From: Moraxellaceae bacterium AER2_44_116
Lineage (GTDB): Bacteria > Pseudomonadota > Gammaproteobacteria > Pseudomonadales > Moraxellaceae
Length of the DNA stretch: 64,000 bases
Assembly: GCA_006546595.1 (NCBI GenBank)
Contig: VIAD01000016.1
Span: 5,196-69,195, forward strand
Direction of reading: 5' to 3'
Shown here: positions 42,777-50,947 of the stretch, in pieces
Layout of the letters: the number at the start of each line of letters is the position of its first letter
Numbering within the stretch: the first letter of the stretch is position 1
Translations under genes and position numbers: made by a program
The notes under the pieces: model-generated
The model's input: the letters and a program-made list of their open reading frames with translations, nothing else
Database searches by the model: none
Told to the model about the DNA's origin: nothing

Positions 42777-44654
42777 ATGAATATAAAAAAAATTAACCGC
42801 AACGACCCATGTCCTTGTGGTAGTGGCAAAAAATATAAACAATGTTGTCAAGCAACACTCGACGCTCAGCAAAGCGATCCCAATGCCCGTGTTCGTGAAA
42901 ATGTACCTGATTTATTTAAACAAGCAAATAAACACCAGCAATCAGGTAACGTAGAAAAAGCTGAGGAAATATACAAACTAATTTTGAACGCATCGCCTAA
43001 ACATGTGAGTTCCCTTTACAATTTAGGCCTACTTGCTTGTGAGACAAATCGTTTTGAAATGGCTGTTGAACTCTTACGTAAAGCCGTACGTCTTGAACCC
43101 TCAGCCAATAATTATTGTAGCCTAGCAATAGCATTAAAAGGGACTTCCAATACAGAGGAATCTATAGAATGCCTACGCAAAGCGGTTAGCTTAAATCCTG
43201 CGGACGCTATTGTCTGTAATAATCTAGGTTCAATGTTACTCAATGCACGCCATTATGAAGAAGGTATTCTGTATCTGCAAAAAGCATTAACATTAAATCC
43301 TGATGAAGCAGAGACCATTAACAATATCGCCTCTTGTTTAGTACGTCTAGGAAAGCTAAAAGAGGCCGTGCCGTATTTTCGTCGTGTAACTCAAATCAAC
43401 CCTCACTTAGAAGTCTTCCAAAATCTTCTTTATTGCTTATATTTCGATGGCTATTCGTTTCCCCAAGCATATCTTGAGGAAGCGACGCAGTTTGAAAAAT
43501 TTCTTCACGCACACGCCGAACCTTACACAACATGGCATCATACACAACATGATAATATTATCACTTTGCGGATTGGCTTTGTTTCAGGAGACTTTAAAAA
43601 TCATCCTGTAGGTTATTTTTTAGAGAGCCTCATAAATGCTATCGACAGCTCAAAAATAGAACTTTATGCCTATAGTTCTCAGCATTATGAAGATGAACTC
43701 ACTGCACGCATAAAGCCTAAGTTTCATCAATGGACAAATATTACCTCATTAGATGACCAATTAGCCGCACAAAAAATTCACGATGATGGCATTCATATTT
43801 TAATTGACTTAGCAGGACATACCGCTAACAACCGACTGTCCCTATTTTCTTGGAAACCAGCCCCCGTGCAAGTTAGCTGGTTAGGCTATTTTGTTTCGAC
43901 AGGTATGACATTTATCGACTATTTTCTTGCTGACCCTATTTCTGTCCCCGAACAAAATCGCTCGCACTTTACCGAAGAAGTGTGGTATTTGCCTAAAACA
44001 CGCCTATGTTTTACACCTCCCAGTCCCGATATTGCTCAAGAACCCACTCTACTGCCTGCACTAAATAACGGTTTTGTTACTTTTGGCTGTTTCCAAACCA
44101 TCAGCAAAATGACCGACAAAATACTCGCTTTGTGGGCAGAAATATTACATCGCTGCCCAAACAGCCAATTGTTAATCAAAAATCATCAGATTAAAGATGC
44201 AGTCTCCAAACAAGATTTTATTGCACAATTAAAAAGACACCACATTTCCCTAGAGCGCATCGTATTTGAAGAAGGGTCGCCACGCCAAGAATACTTAGCC
44301 GCCTATGGTCGCGTTGACTTTATACTTGATACCTTTCCGTTTACAGGCGGAACAACCACGTGTGAAGCTTTATGGATGGGAGTTCCTACACTGACATTGA
44401 CGGGAAATACCTTATTGGAACGTCAGGGCATGAGTTTACTCAGCTGCGTTGGTCTTGAGAGCTGGATAGCAACGAATGAAGAAGACTATATTAACAAGGC
44501 CGTACATTATGCAAACCACCTTGATAAGCTGGCTCAGTTACGCGGTCAATTAAGACAAAAAATGCTTGCATCTCCACTAACGGATGCACCTCTTTTTGCT
44601 GCTGACTTAACTCATGCCCTGCAAGAAATATGGCAAAAGCACATGCAAAAATGA
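42777..44654 (+). CDS. SEC-C/TPR/GT41 O-glycosyltransferase, copy 3
   Basis: 625 residues. SEC-C NDPCPCGSGKKYKQCC, then a linker (TLDAQQSDPNARVRENVPDLF) almost identical to copy 4 and unlike copies 1-2, TPRs, and the GT41 core. The first signature is GFVSGDFKNHPVGYF; the UDP/nucleotide-site region reads LDTFPFTGGTTTCEALW. So copies 3 and 4 are a second pair. It is 52 bases after copy 2. The TPR part carries substitutions in YCSLAIALKGTSNTEES that are shared in outline with copy 4 only. Confidence 0.88.
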   Translation: MNIKKINRNDPCPCGSGKKYKQCCQATLDAQQSDPNARVRENVPDLFKQANKHQQSGNVEKAEEIYKLILNASPKHVSSLYNLGLLACETNRFEMAVELLRKAVRLEPSANNYCSLAIALKGTSNTEESIECLRKAVSLNPADAIVCNNLGSMLLNARHYEEGILYLQKALTLNPDEAETINNIASCLVRLGKLKEAVPYFRRVTQINPHLEVFQNLLYCLYFDGYSFPQAYLEEATQFEKFLHAHAEPYTTWHHTQHDNIITLRIGFVSGDFKNHPVGYFLESLINAIDSSKIELYAYSSQHYEDELTARIKPKFHQWTNITSLDDQLAAQKIHDDGIHILIDLAGHTANNRLSLFSWKPAPVQVSWLGYFVSTGMTFIDYFLADPISVPEQNRSHFTEEVWYLPKTRLCFTPPSPDIAQEPTLLPALNNGFVTFGCFQTISKMTDKILALWAEILHRCPNSQLLIKNHQIKDAVSKQDFIAQLKRHHISLERIVFEEGSPRQEYLAAYGRVDFILDTFPFTGGTTTCEALWMGVPTLTLTGNTLLERQGMSLLSCVGLESWIATNEEDYINKAVHYANHLDKLAQLRGQLRQKMLASPLTDAPLFAADLTHALQEIWQKHMQK

Positions 44655-44719
44655 CGCTTTAACTCATACAACATTAAGATGTCTTAATATATCCGTATTA
44701 GACTGTTGGAAAATCAAAT

Positions 44720-46597
44720 ATGAACATTAAAAAAGTTAGCCGTAATGACCCTTGCCCTTGTGGTAGCGGCAAAAAATATAAACAATGCTGTCAAGCAATA
44801 CTCGACGCTCAGCAAAGTGATCCCAATGCCCGTATTCGTGAAAATGTACCTGATTTATTTAAACAGGCGAGCAAATATCAAAAATCTGGCGATCTAGAAA
44901 AAGCGGAAGAAATATACAACCTCATTTTAAGTGTTTCTCCTAAACACGTAAGTTCTCTTTATAATTTGGGATTATTAGCGTGTGACACTAACCGTTTTGA
45001 TATGGCTGTTGAACTCTTACGCAAAGCAGTTCGTATTGAACCATCGGCGGATAATTATTGTAGCCTCGCCGAAGCTCTAAAAGGACCAGAACATGAAGAT
45101 GAAGCTATAGAGTGCTTACGAAAAGCTACCGTCCTGAACCCTGCTGACTCGATTGCCTACAATAATCTTGGTACACAGCTTTTAAATAAACACCGTTATG
45201 ATGAAGCATTATCCTACCTTCAAAAAGCACGGACATTAAACCCTAATGAAGCGCAAACATTAAATAGCATTGGCTCTTGTTTAGTACGCCAAGGCAAATA
45301 CAAAGAAGCCGCATATTACTACCGCAGTGCCACGGAAATAAATCCGTATATCGAATCACCACACCACAACTTACTCTTTAGTCTATGTTTTGACAGTTCT
45401 GCTTTCCCCACATTATATCTTCAAGAAGCGCAACGCTTTGAGGCTATGCTCAATGCAAATGCAACGCCTTATACAACGTGGAATACCCAACTTAATAATC
45501 ATCAACCCCTAAAAATTGGCTTAGTGTCAGGTGACTTACGAGTTCATCCCGTAGGCTTTTTTTTAGAAAACATCATCAATCATTTTGACCCTACAAAAAT
45601 AGAGCTTTTTGCCTATAGTTCACAGCATTATGAAGATGAACTCACTGCGCGCATTAAGCCTAAGTTTAGCAAATGGACAAATATTGCCACATTACGTGCG
45701 CAAACATGTGCCGAACAAATTCATGACGATGGTATTCATATTTTGATTGATTTGGCTGGACATACTGCTAATAGCCGCCTAGCGATGTTTGTGTGGAAAC
45801 CCGCTCCTGTTCAAGTCAGTTGGTTAGGTTATTTTGCCTCAACAGGGATGACTTTTTTAGACTATTTTATTGCTGACCCCATTTCTGTACCTGAGCAAAA
45901 CCGCTCGCACTTTACCGAAAAAGTGTGGTACTTACCCGAAACACGTTTGTGTTTTACGCCTCCTAGTTCCTATATTGCGCAAGAACCTACGCCATTACCT
46001 GCACTAACTAATGGTTTTGTCACTTTTGGTTGCTTTCAGGGACTCAGTAAAATTAATGACCAAATGCTGACTTTATGGGCAAACATTCTACAGCATTGTC
46101 CACAGAGTCAATTAATGATTAAAAACTACCAAGTTAAAGACAATATCGCCAAACAAAACTTGCTGACACAATTAAAGCATCATCAAATTCCACTAGAACG
46201 GGTTATTTTAGAAGAAGGTTCTCCACGAGACAGCTATCTCAATGCGTATAGCCGTGTCGATTTTATGCTAGATACTTTTCCCTTTCCAGGCGGCACCACC
46301 ACCTGTGAAGCATTATGGATGGGTGTACCAACACTAACGTTAGCTGGCAATACCTTATTAGAACGTCAAGGCATGAGCATGCTAAGTTGCGTTGGTCTAA
46401 CTGATTGGGTTACACATACCGAAGAAGACTACCTGCAAAAAGCTATTTTTCACGCCAATAACCTCGACAACCTCCAACAGTTACGGGCGACTCTACGAAA
46501 AACGATGAACGTATCTCCCTTAGTTGATGCTGACCGCTTTACTAAAAATCTAGAGCATGCACTGTGGGGTATGTGGAAAGAAAAAACACTAGGATAA
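44720..46597 (+). CDS. SEC-C/TPR/GT41 O-glycosyltransferase, copy 4
   Basis: 625 residues, same plan and closest to copy 3. The GT41 first signature differs: GLVSGDLRVHPVGFF, with Asn before the key His changed to Val and Phe changed to Leu. The other landmarks (DGIHILIDLAGHT, GCFQGLSKI, LDTFPFPGGTTTCEALW) are kept. The C-terminus diverges (SPLVDADRFTKNLEHALWGMW). It may have a changed donor or acceptor preference, or be less active. It ends 244 bases before the first pilin, after an unusual hairpin at 46610. Confidence 0.87.
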   Translation: MNIKKVSRNDPCPCGSGKKYKQCCQAILDAQQSDPNARIRENVPDLFKQASKYQKSGDLEKAEEIYNLILSVSPKHVSSLYNLGLLACDTNRFDMAVELLRKAVRIEPSADNYCSLAEALKGPEHEDEAIECLRKATVLNPADSIAYNNLGTQLLNKHRYDEALSYLQKARTLNPNEAQTLNSIGSCLVRQGKYKEAAYYYRSATEINPYIESPHHNLLFSLCFDSSAFPTLYLQEAQRFEAMLNANATPYTTWNTQLNNHQPLKIGLVSGDLRVHPVGFFLENIINHFDPTKIELFAYSSQHYEDELTARIKPKFSKWTNIATLRAQTCAEQIHDDGIHILIDLAGHTANSRLAMFVWKPAPVQVSWLGYFASTGMTFLDYFIADPISVPEQNRSHFTEKVWYLPETRLCFTPPSSYIAQEPTPLPALTNGFVTFGCFQGLSKINDQMLTLWANILQHCPQSQLMIKNYQVKDNIAKQNLLTQLKHHQIPLERVILEEGSPRDSYLNAYSRVDFMLDTFPFPGGTTTCEALWMGVPTLTLAGNTLLERQGMSMLSCVGLTDWVTHTEEDYLQKAIFHANNLDNLQQLRATLRKTMNVSPLVDADRFTKNLEHALWGMWKEKTLG

Positions 46598-46609
46598 AAT
46601 ATATTTGTG

Positions 46610-46639
46610 CAGATGCTCACTATTCATGATGAGCATCTG
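46610..46639. terminator. Hairpin after the glycosyltransferase array
   Basis: Ten-base perfect stem CAGATGCTCA/TGAGCATCTG with a ten-base loop, 13 bases after the copy 4 stop. No T run follows, so termination may be weak or Rho-assisted. Confidence 0.45.
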
Positions 46640-46749
46640 AACTACAATAACTTCATTTATCGTCAGGAACTGACAAAAATTATCACTCAACTCATGCCCC
46701 ACAACAAACAAAAACCTAACAAAATCAATCAACTAAATAAAAACAAAAG

Positions 46750-46766
46750 TTGGCATACTACATGCA
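46750..46766 (+). promoter_or_regulatory. Sigma-54 promoter of pilin gene 1
   Basis: GTTGGCATactacatGCA has GG at 46752-46753 and GC at 46764-46765, exactly ten bases apart. Transcription should begin near 46777. Upstream TGACAAAAATTATCAC (46668-46684) resembles a TGTC-type PilR site. Confidence 0.85.
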
Positions 46767-46840
46767 TTATTCTTATCATCACCGAGTAGCATCGGTCAAA
46801 GACAAAATATCAAAAAACTACTTATCTCCGGAGAGATACC

Positions 46841-47281
46841 ATGAAAACTATGCAAAAAGGCTTTACCCTCATTGAATTGATGATCGTTGTAGCAATTATC
46901 GGTATTTTGGCTGCCGTTGCTATCCCTGCATACCAAGATTACATCGCTAAATCCCAAGTCACTGCTGCTTTGGCTGAAGTAAGCCCTGGTAAAAACCAAT
47001 TTGAAATTCTCTTAAATGATGGCGCAACAGCGATTGCTGACGGCAAAGCGGTTGGCTTATCCAATACTTCTGAGCGTTGCAGCACTGTTACGGTCGGCTT
47101 CACTTCTACTGATGGTTCTGGCAGCATCGTTTGCACCATCAAAGGTACAACCCGCGTTTTAACTAAAACGATCGGTGTATATCGTGCAACTTCCGCTTCC
47201 GGTGGTGCATGGTCATGTTCAACAACCTTGGCTTCCGTTGCTGATGCCAACTTGATCCCTAAAGGTTGTAAAGGCGTATAA
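46841..47281 (+). CDS. pilA: Type IV major pilin, copy 1
   Basis: 146-residue prepilin: leader MKTMQKG cut before Phe8, giving N-methyl-Phe and the required Glu5 (Glu12 of the precursor) in FTLIELMIVVAIIGILAAVAIP. Four Cys (80, 98, 126, 143) could form two disulfides, the last near the C-terminus (PKGCKGV). It is polymerised into pili by PilB and cleaved by PilD, both absent here. No C-terminal Ser, so TfpO-type glycosylation at that site is unlikely. GGAGAG lies before ATG 46841. It is a tandem twin of copy 2: the coding regions are identical up to base 47217. Confidence 0.95.
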   Translation: MKTMQKGFTLIELMIVVAIIGILAAVAIPAYQDYIAKSQVTAALAEVSPGKNQFEILLNDGATAIADGKAVGLSNTSERCSTVTVGFTSTDGSGSIVCTIKGTTRVLTKTIGVYRATSASGGAWSCSTTLASVADANLIPKGCKGV

Positions 47282-47314
47282 TACAAAGCACTCCACGTGC
47301 TCTTGTGTGAACTC

Positions 47315-47340
47315 AAAGCCCGCTCAAGCGGGCTTTTTAG
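47315..47340 (+). terminator. Terminator after pilin copy 1
   Basis: Stem AAAGCCCGCT/AGCGGGCTTT with a two-base loop and a T run. Confidence 0.85.
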
Positions 47341-47426
47341 TCTCTATTACAGAATAATCGCTTTATTTTAATACTCAGTCCGATATACATAAGCACATAA
47401 GCAAAAGTCTGTTTTTACCTTCCGTT

Positions 47427-47489
47427 CGCCCTGAGCTTGTCGAAGGGTGGTTTGATTCTTCGACAAGCTTAGCATCACCACGAACAGTG
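47427..47489. repeat. Palindromic intergenic repeat, family B, copy 2
   Basis: CGCCCTGAGCTTGTCGAAGG, then TTCTTCGACAAGCTTAG and CATCACCACGAACAGTG, between the two pilin genes. It matches 38144-38206 with a few changes. Confidence 0.8.
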
Positions 47490-47705
47490 AAACTTTTATG
47501 TAGGTACTTAGTTTTCTGAAAATCTTTACACGCTCTAGCCTCCCCCATTGGCCGTAAAAAATCTAAATATCTCAACCATAAACAGCAAACAACTTTATAA
47601 ATAATAAATATCTCAGGACTCATTATTATCAATAACTGACAAAAATTGTCACCTCCTGACGAAGAGCAAAAATACAAATAAAAATAACTAACAAAATCAA
47701 CAAAT

Positions 47706-48189
47706 TAAATAAAAACAAAAGTTGGCATACTACATGCATTATTCTTATCATCACCGAGTAGCATCGGTCAAAGACAAAATATCAAAAAACTACTTATCTC
47801 CGGAGAGATACCATGAAAACTATGCAAAAAGGCTTTACCCTCATTGAATTGATGATCGTTGTAGCAATTATCGGTATTTTGGCTGCCGTTGCTATCCCTG
47901 CATACCAAGATTACATCGCTAAATCCCAAGTCACTGCTGCTTTGGCTGAAGTAAGCCCTGGTAAAAACCAATTTGAAATTCTCTTAAATGATGGCGCAAC
48001 AGCGATTGCTGACGGCAAAGCGGTTGGCTTATCCAATACTTCTGAGCGTTGCAGCACTGTTACGGTCGGCTTCACTTCTACTGATGGTTCTGGCAGCATC
48101 GTTTGCACCATCAAAGGTACAACCCGCGTTTTAACTAAAACGATCGGTGTATATCGTGCAACTTCCGCTTCCGGTGGTGCATGGTCATG
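47706..48189. repeat. Duplicated pilin promoter and coding block (second copy)
   Basis: By reading, bases 47706-48189 are identical to 46734-47217 (484 bases, offset 972). They include the sigma-54 promoter, the ribosome site and the first 377 bases of the pilin gene. Differences begin only near the 3' end, which indicates a recent tandem duplication or gene conversion. Confidence 0.85.
47722..47738 (+). promoter_or_regulatory. Sigma-54 promoter of pilin gene 2
   Basis: The same -24/-12 element as at 46750, with GG at 47724-47725 and GC at 47736-47737. Upstream TGACAAAAATTGTCAC near 47637-47652 is a perfect TGACAA/TTGTCA palindrome, a candidate PilR-type site. Confidence 0.85.
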
Positions 48190-48253
48190 CTCAACTACCT
48201 TGGCTTCTGTCGCTGATGCTAACTTGATCCCTAAAGGTTGTGTAGGCGTATAA
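47813..48253 (+). CDS. pilA: Type IV major pilin, copy 2
   Basis: 146 residues, differing from copy 1 only at residue 144 (Lys to Val, PKGCVGV). The 3' end has several silent changes after base 48190, so selection has kept the protein while the DNA drifted there. It has its own sigma-54 promoter and terminator. The two products should be assembled into the same filament. Whether the single C-terminal change alters charge-dependent properties near the disulfide loop is unknown. Confidence 0.95.
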   Translation: MKTMQKGFTLIELMIVVAIIGILAAVAIPAYQDYIAKSQVTAALAEVSPGKNQFEILLNDGATAIADGKAVGLSNTSERCSTVTVGFTSTDGSGSIVCTIKGTTRVLTKTIGVYRATSASGGAWSCSTTLASVADANLIPKGCVGV

Positions 48254-48282
48254 TACAAAGCACTTGACGCGCTTCTGTGTTG

Positions 48283-48307
48283 AAAGCCCGCTTGTGCGGG
48301 CTTTTTA
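48283..48307 (+). terminator. Terminator after pilin copy 2
   Basis: Stem AAAGCCCGC/GCGGGCTTT with a TTGT loop and a T run. Its loop differs from that of copy 1. Confidence 0.85.
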
Positions 48308-48371
48308 GTCTCAGACACCTACTATAATTATTAAAATCAGCTAAATCCTAAACCAAATTTTGGGAGACTGG

Positions 48372-48806
48372 ATGATGAATCAGCACCAACGCGGTTTTAG
48401 TCTAATCGAACTCATGGTCGTTGTTGCCATTATCGGCATTTTAGTTGCCGTCTCTGGTGCCGCTTATAAAGACTTTATCAATCGGGCTAACGTCACCTCT
48501 GCCTTAGCAGATATTGCACCTGCTAAAGTACAAACGGAAATCCGTATTAATGATGGCGAAACAAGTCTTACACCCGCTTTAGTAGGAATTGGCAGTACAT
48601 CACCCCACTGCTCAACTATTGCCATTGCATTTGACGTAAGTACAGGTGAAACAGAAGTTAAATGCACAATGCAAGGCACGCCTGATATTAAAGATCGCAC
48701 CATTGCTGTTTCTCGCAATACAAGTGGATACTGGTCATGCATTACAGGAACGGCTGGTGGAGTCGCGGCTTTAGAGCCACAATATGTCCCTAAAGGCTGC
48801 ACTTGA
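48372..48806 (+). CDS. Type IV pilin-like protein (third, divergent)
   Basis: About 144 residues with the class III prepilin leader (HQRG before Phe, then SLIELMVVVAIIGILVAVSG, Glu5 present). It shares the overall layout and the Cys pattern of the two major pilins (PHCSTIAI, EVKCTMQG, YWSCITG, PKGCT), but most of the globular head differs. It could be a minor or alternative pilin or a ComP-like DNA-uptake pilin. GGGAGA lies five to eight bases before ATG 48372 and 48375. A TATAAT at 48323 rather than a -24/-12 element precedes it, so it may be expressed independently of sigma-54. Confidence 0.9.
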   Translation: MMNQHQRGFSLIELMVVVAIIGILVAVSGAAYKDFINRANVTSALADIAPAKVQTEIRINDGETSLTPALVGIGSTSPHCSTIAIAFDVSTGETEVKCTMQGTPDIKDRTIAVSRNTSGYWSCITGTAGGVAALEPQYVPKGCT

Positions 48807-48903
48807 CTAATTGATAAAACTGTAAAGCTGTGTTATTTACAGGCAAAAACACAGCTAAAGCTTATATTCTTCACACAATTAAAACATCGAATGACGTTAG
48901 CAC

Positions 48904-49242
48904 TTAAACGAGCATTTCTAGCTCGCGTCTGACAATTGCAAACTCGTCACCAATTTTCTGACTATACATTTCACAATTATCATAATGACCTGCACGACAA
49001 TCATGCTCTAAATGTTCACAAACTTCAGCCAACATCAACGCGCCTAGATTAGCACTTGCACCTTTTAAACTATGGGCTGCTAATCGTACTTCATTGTAAT
49101 CTTTAGACTGAATTGCCGCTGTAATCATCTGCTGTCTTAGCTCGGCATCTTGCAAATAGGTTGTAATTAATACCGAAAATTCATCTTCAAGTACTTCTTT
49201 TAATTCCGCTAATTGTTCTAAATTTAGATGAATCGTCATCAT
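48904..49242 (-). CDS. hptB: Histidine phosphotransfer protein, HptB-like
   Basis: 112 residues, a single Hpt domain with the phospho-His in LAAHSLKGASANLGA (His57). In Pseudomonas HptB relays phosphate from hybrid kinases to HsbR. GGGG lies nine bases before ATG 49242. It is the last gene of a minus-strand operon, 13 bases after the REC-PP2C protein, matching the hsbA-hsbR-hptB neighbourhood of P. aeruginosa in reverse order of transcription. Confidence 0.82.
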   Translation of the reverse strand: MMTIHLNLEQLAELKEVLEDEFSVLITTYLQDAELRQQMITAAIQSKDYNEVRLAAHSLKGASANLGALMLAEVCEHLEHDCRAGHYDNCEMYSQKIGDEFAIVRRELEMLV

Positions 49243-49255
49243 TATCAATATCCCC

Positions 49256-50932
49256 TTAAAGCCATTTCCAATCAAATTCAACAATGACACTATTACCTGG
49301 TGAAATAAACTCTAATCGTTGGCATAACGTCTTAATCAAACGAATACCCCGTCCATGATAGTGACTCAAGCCATCGATTATGGTTTGTGGTTCAGGTATT
49401 GAGAACCCAACACCACTATCCGTCACCTGCAATGTCAGTTTACCACCCTCTTCTAAAGGCTCGTGCGTTATATCAAATCGAATTTTACCCTCAGTCAATG
49501 CTAAAAGTTTTTCATGCCGAAGCGCGTAATAGCGAGCAAAACCTTGTGCACTATTTTTTAATGATGAATCTAAATCCAATAGACCGTGTTCTAGTGCATT
49601 GGAGTACAACTCAGCCAAAATAGTATTTAATGTATTGGTATAAGGCTTTAAACCCGGTACTTGATTAATAAAATGTGTCAACAAGGGCACAGGGTCAAAT
49701 TGTTTTAACGACTCCGTACCTAGCTCACAGTTCAACGTACAATCAGCCAAACCACGGCGAGCTACTTTAGGCTTAATCAATAACGCTTGTTCTAAAGCTA
49801 TTTCAGGTGCATCCTGCATACGAACTTCTATTAAGGTATGGTCGTCTGCCTGTTCACCATCTTCTACGGCAAATGCTTGTACATGACTTAAAACCTCATC
49901 AAAAACCTTAGTTTTGTCGGATGTTTTAGCAAAAACATCTAACAGTCGCTCAAAACCAAACATTTCATTGTCAGCATTTACTGTTTCAATAATGCCATCA
50001 GACCATAAATAAATGACATCATCATTCATCATTTCAAAATAAGTCGGCTCGTAACGAAATTGCGCTTGTCCTAAAATACCTAAGGGTAAATGTTTTGATT
50101 TGATTTGTTTAATTTCGCGGGTCGATGTGTTGTAAATGACACCTTCTGGTAACCCCCCCGCCCATACTTCGATACTGCGATTACGAAAACCCAAATGCAC
50201 AGCAGTTGCACAACAAAAAACACCCACAGGTAAAATACTTTTTAACTTTGCATTCACTTCACGCAAGACATCTTCCAGCGCAAAGCCTTTCGAGACCATA
50301 CCATGAAATACTTCCGCTAACGGTAATGCACCAATTGCGGCTGGTAAACCATGCCCCGTAAAATCACCTAATAAAACCAATAAATCGCCGTTAGGATGAC
50401 GTGCTGCTAAGACAACATCACCATTAAAAATAGCTTTAGGGGAGATTAAATAACGAATATTGGGAGAGTTCAACACACCATAATGGGCAATTTTATCAAA
50501 AATACCTTTCGCGGCGAGTTGCTCTTGAACTAAATGCTCACGTTGACGTTGTGTTTCAGTATGCAAACGACGCATGCGTGAAAAGGCTAAAATTTTGGCT
50601 TTAATGACGACAGGATTGTAGGGCTTAGTTAGAAAATCATCACCACCTGCCTCTAAACATTCTGCGAGGTCACTGGCTTCATTTAGTGAAGTGAGAAAGA
50701 TGATCGGAACAAGATCTTCACCCGCCATGTGACGAATTTCACGCGCTGCCTGAATCCCATTTTTGTTCGGCATCAATACGTCTAATAAAAGGATATCAGG
50801 ACGATGTTCGATGAACAGATCAACAGCCTGTTGGCCATCCGTTGCCTGAATCACATCATGCCCTAAACGCTTAATTAAATTCGCTAGGATGATGCGATCG
50901 CTTGGATTATCTTCCGCAATTAATAGGCGCAA
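49256..50932 (-). CDS. hsbR: REC-PP2C-HATPase response regulator, HsbR-like
   Basis: 558 residues in three domains. Receiver (1-120) with acidic pocket and Asp51 in LLLDVLMPNKNG; a PP2C/SpoIIE-type phosphatase (about 155-370) with the metal motif LLGDFTGHGLPAAIGALPL and DDHTLIEV; and a C-terminal GHKL kinase/anti-sigma domain (about 430-558) with the N box (NTILAELYSNALEHG). In P. aeruginosa the like protein HsbR switches between phosphatase and kinase on the STAS protein HsbA, controlling biofilm and motility through FlgM or HsbD. It is next to hptB-like and hsbA-like genes. Confidence 0.88.
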   Translation of the reverse strand: MRLLIAEDNPSDRIILANLIKRLGHDVIQATDGQQAVDLFIEHRPDILLLDVLMPNKNGIQAAREIRHMAGEDLVPIIFLTSLNEASDLAECLEAGGDDFLTKPYNPVVIKAKILAFSRMRRLHTETQRQREHLVQEQLAAKGIFDKIAHYGVLNSPNIRYLISPKAIFNGDVVLAARHPNGDLLVLLGDFTGHGLPAAIGALPLAEVFHGMVSKGFALEDVLREVNAKLKSILPVGVFCCATAVHLGFRNRSIEVWAGGLPEGVIYNTSTREIKQIKSKHLPLGILGQAQFRYEPTYFEMMNDDVIYLWSDGIIETVNADNEMFGFERLLDVFAKTSDKTKVFDEVLSHVQAFAVEDGEQADDHTLIEVRMQDAPEIALEQALLIKPKVARRGLADCTLNCELGTESLKQFDPVPLLTHFINQVPGLKPYTNTLNTILAELYSNALEHGLLDLDSSLKNSAQGFARYYALRHEKLLALTEGKIRFDITHEPLEEGGKLTLQVTDSGVGFSIPEPQTIIDGLSHYHGRGIRLIKTLCQRLEFISPGNSVIVEFDWKWL

Positions 50933-50947
50933 GATGATTACCTCTCA

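Noticed and set aside
46607..46789. Small frame after the glycosyltransferase array
   Set aside because: It runs through a hairpin and the sigma-54 promoter of the pilin gene, with no ribosome site.
46841..48806. PglL/TfpO pilin glycosylation locus
   Set aside because: No O-antigen ligase-like membrane gene follows the pilins and the pilins lack a C-terminal Ser.
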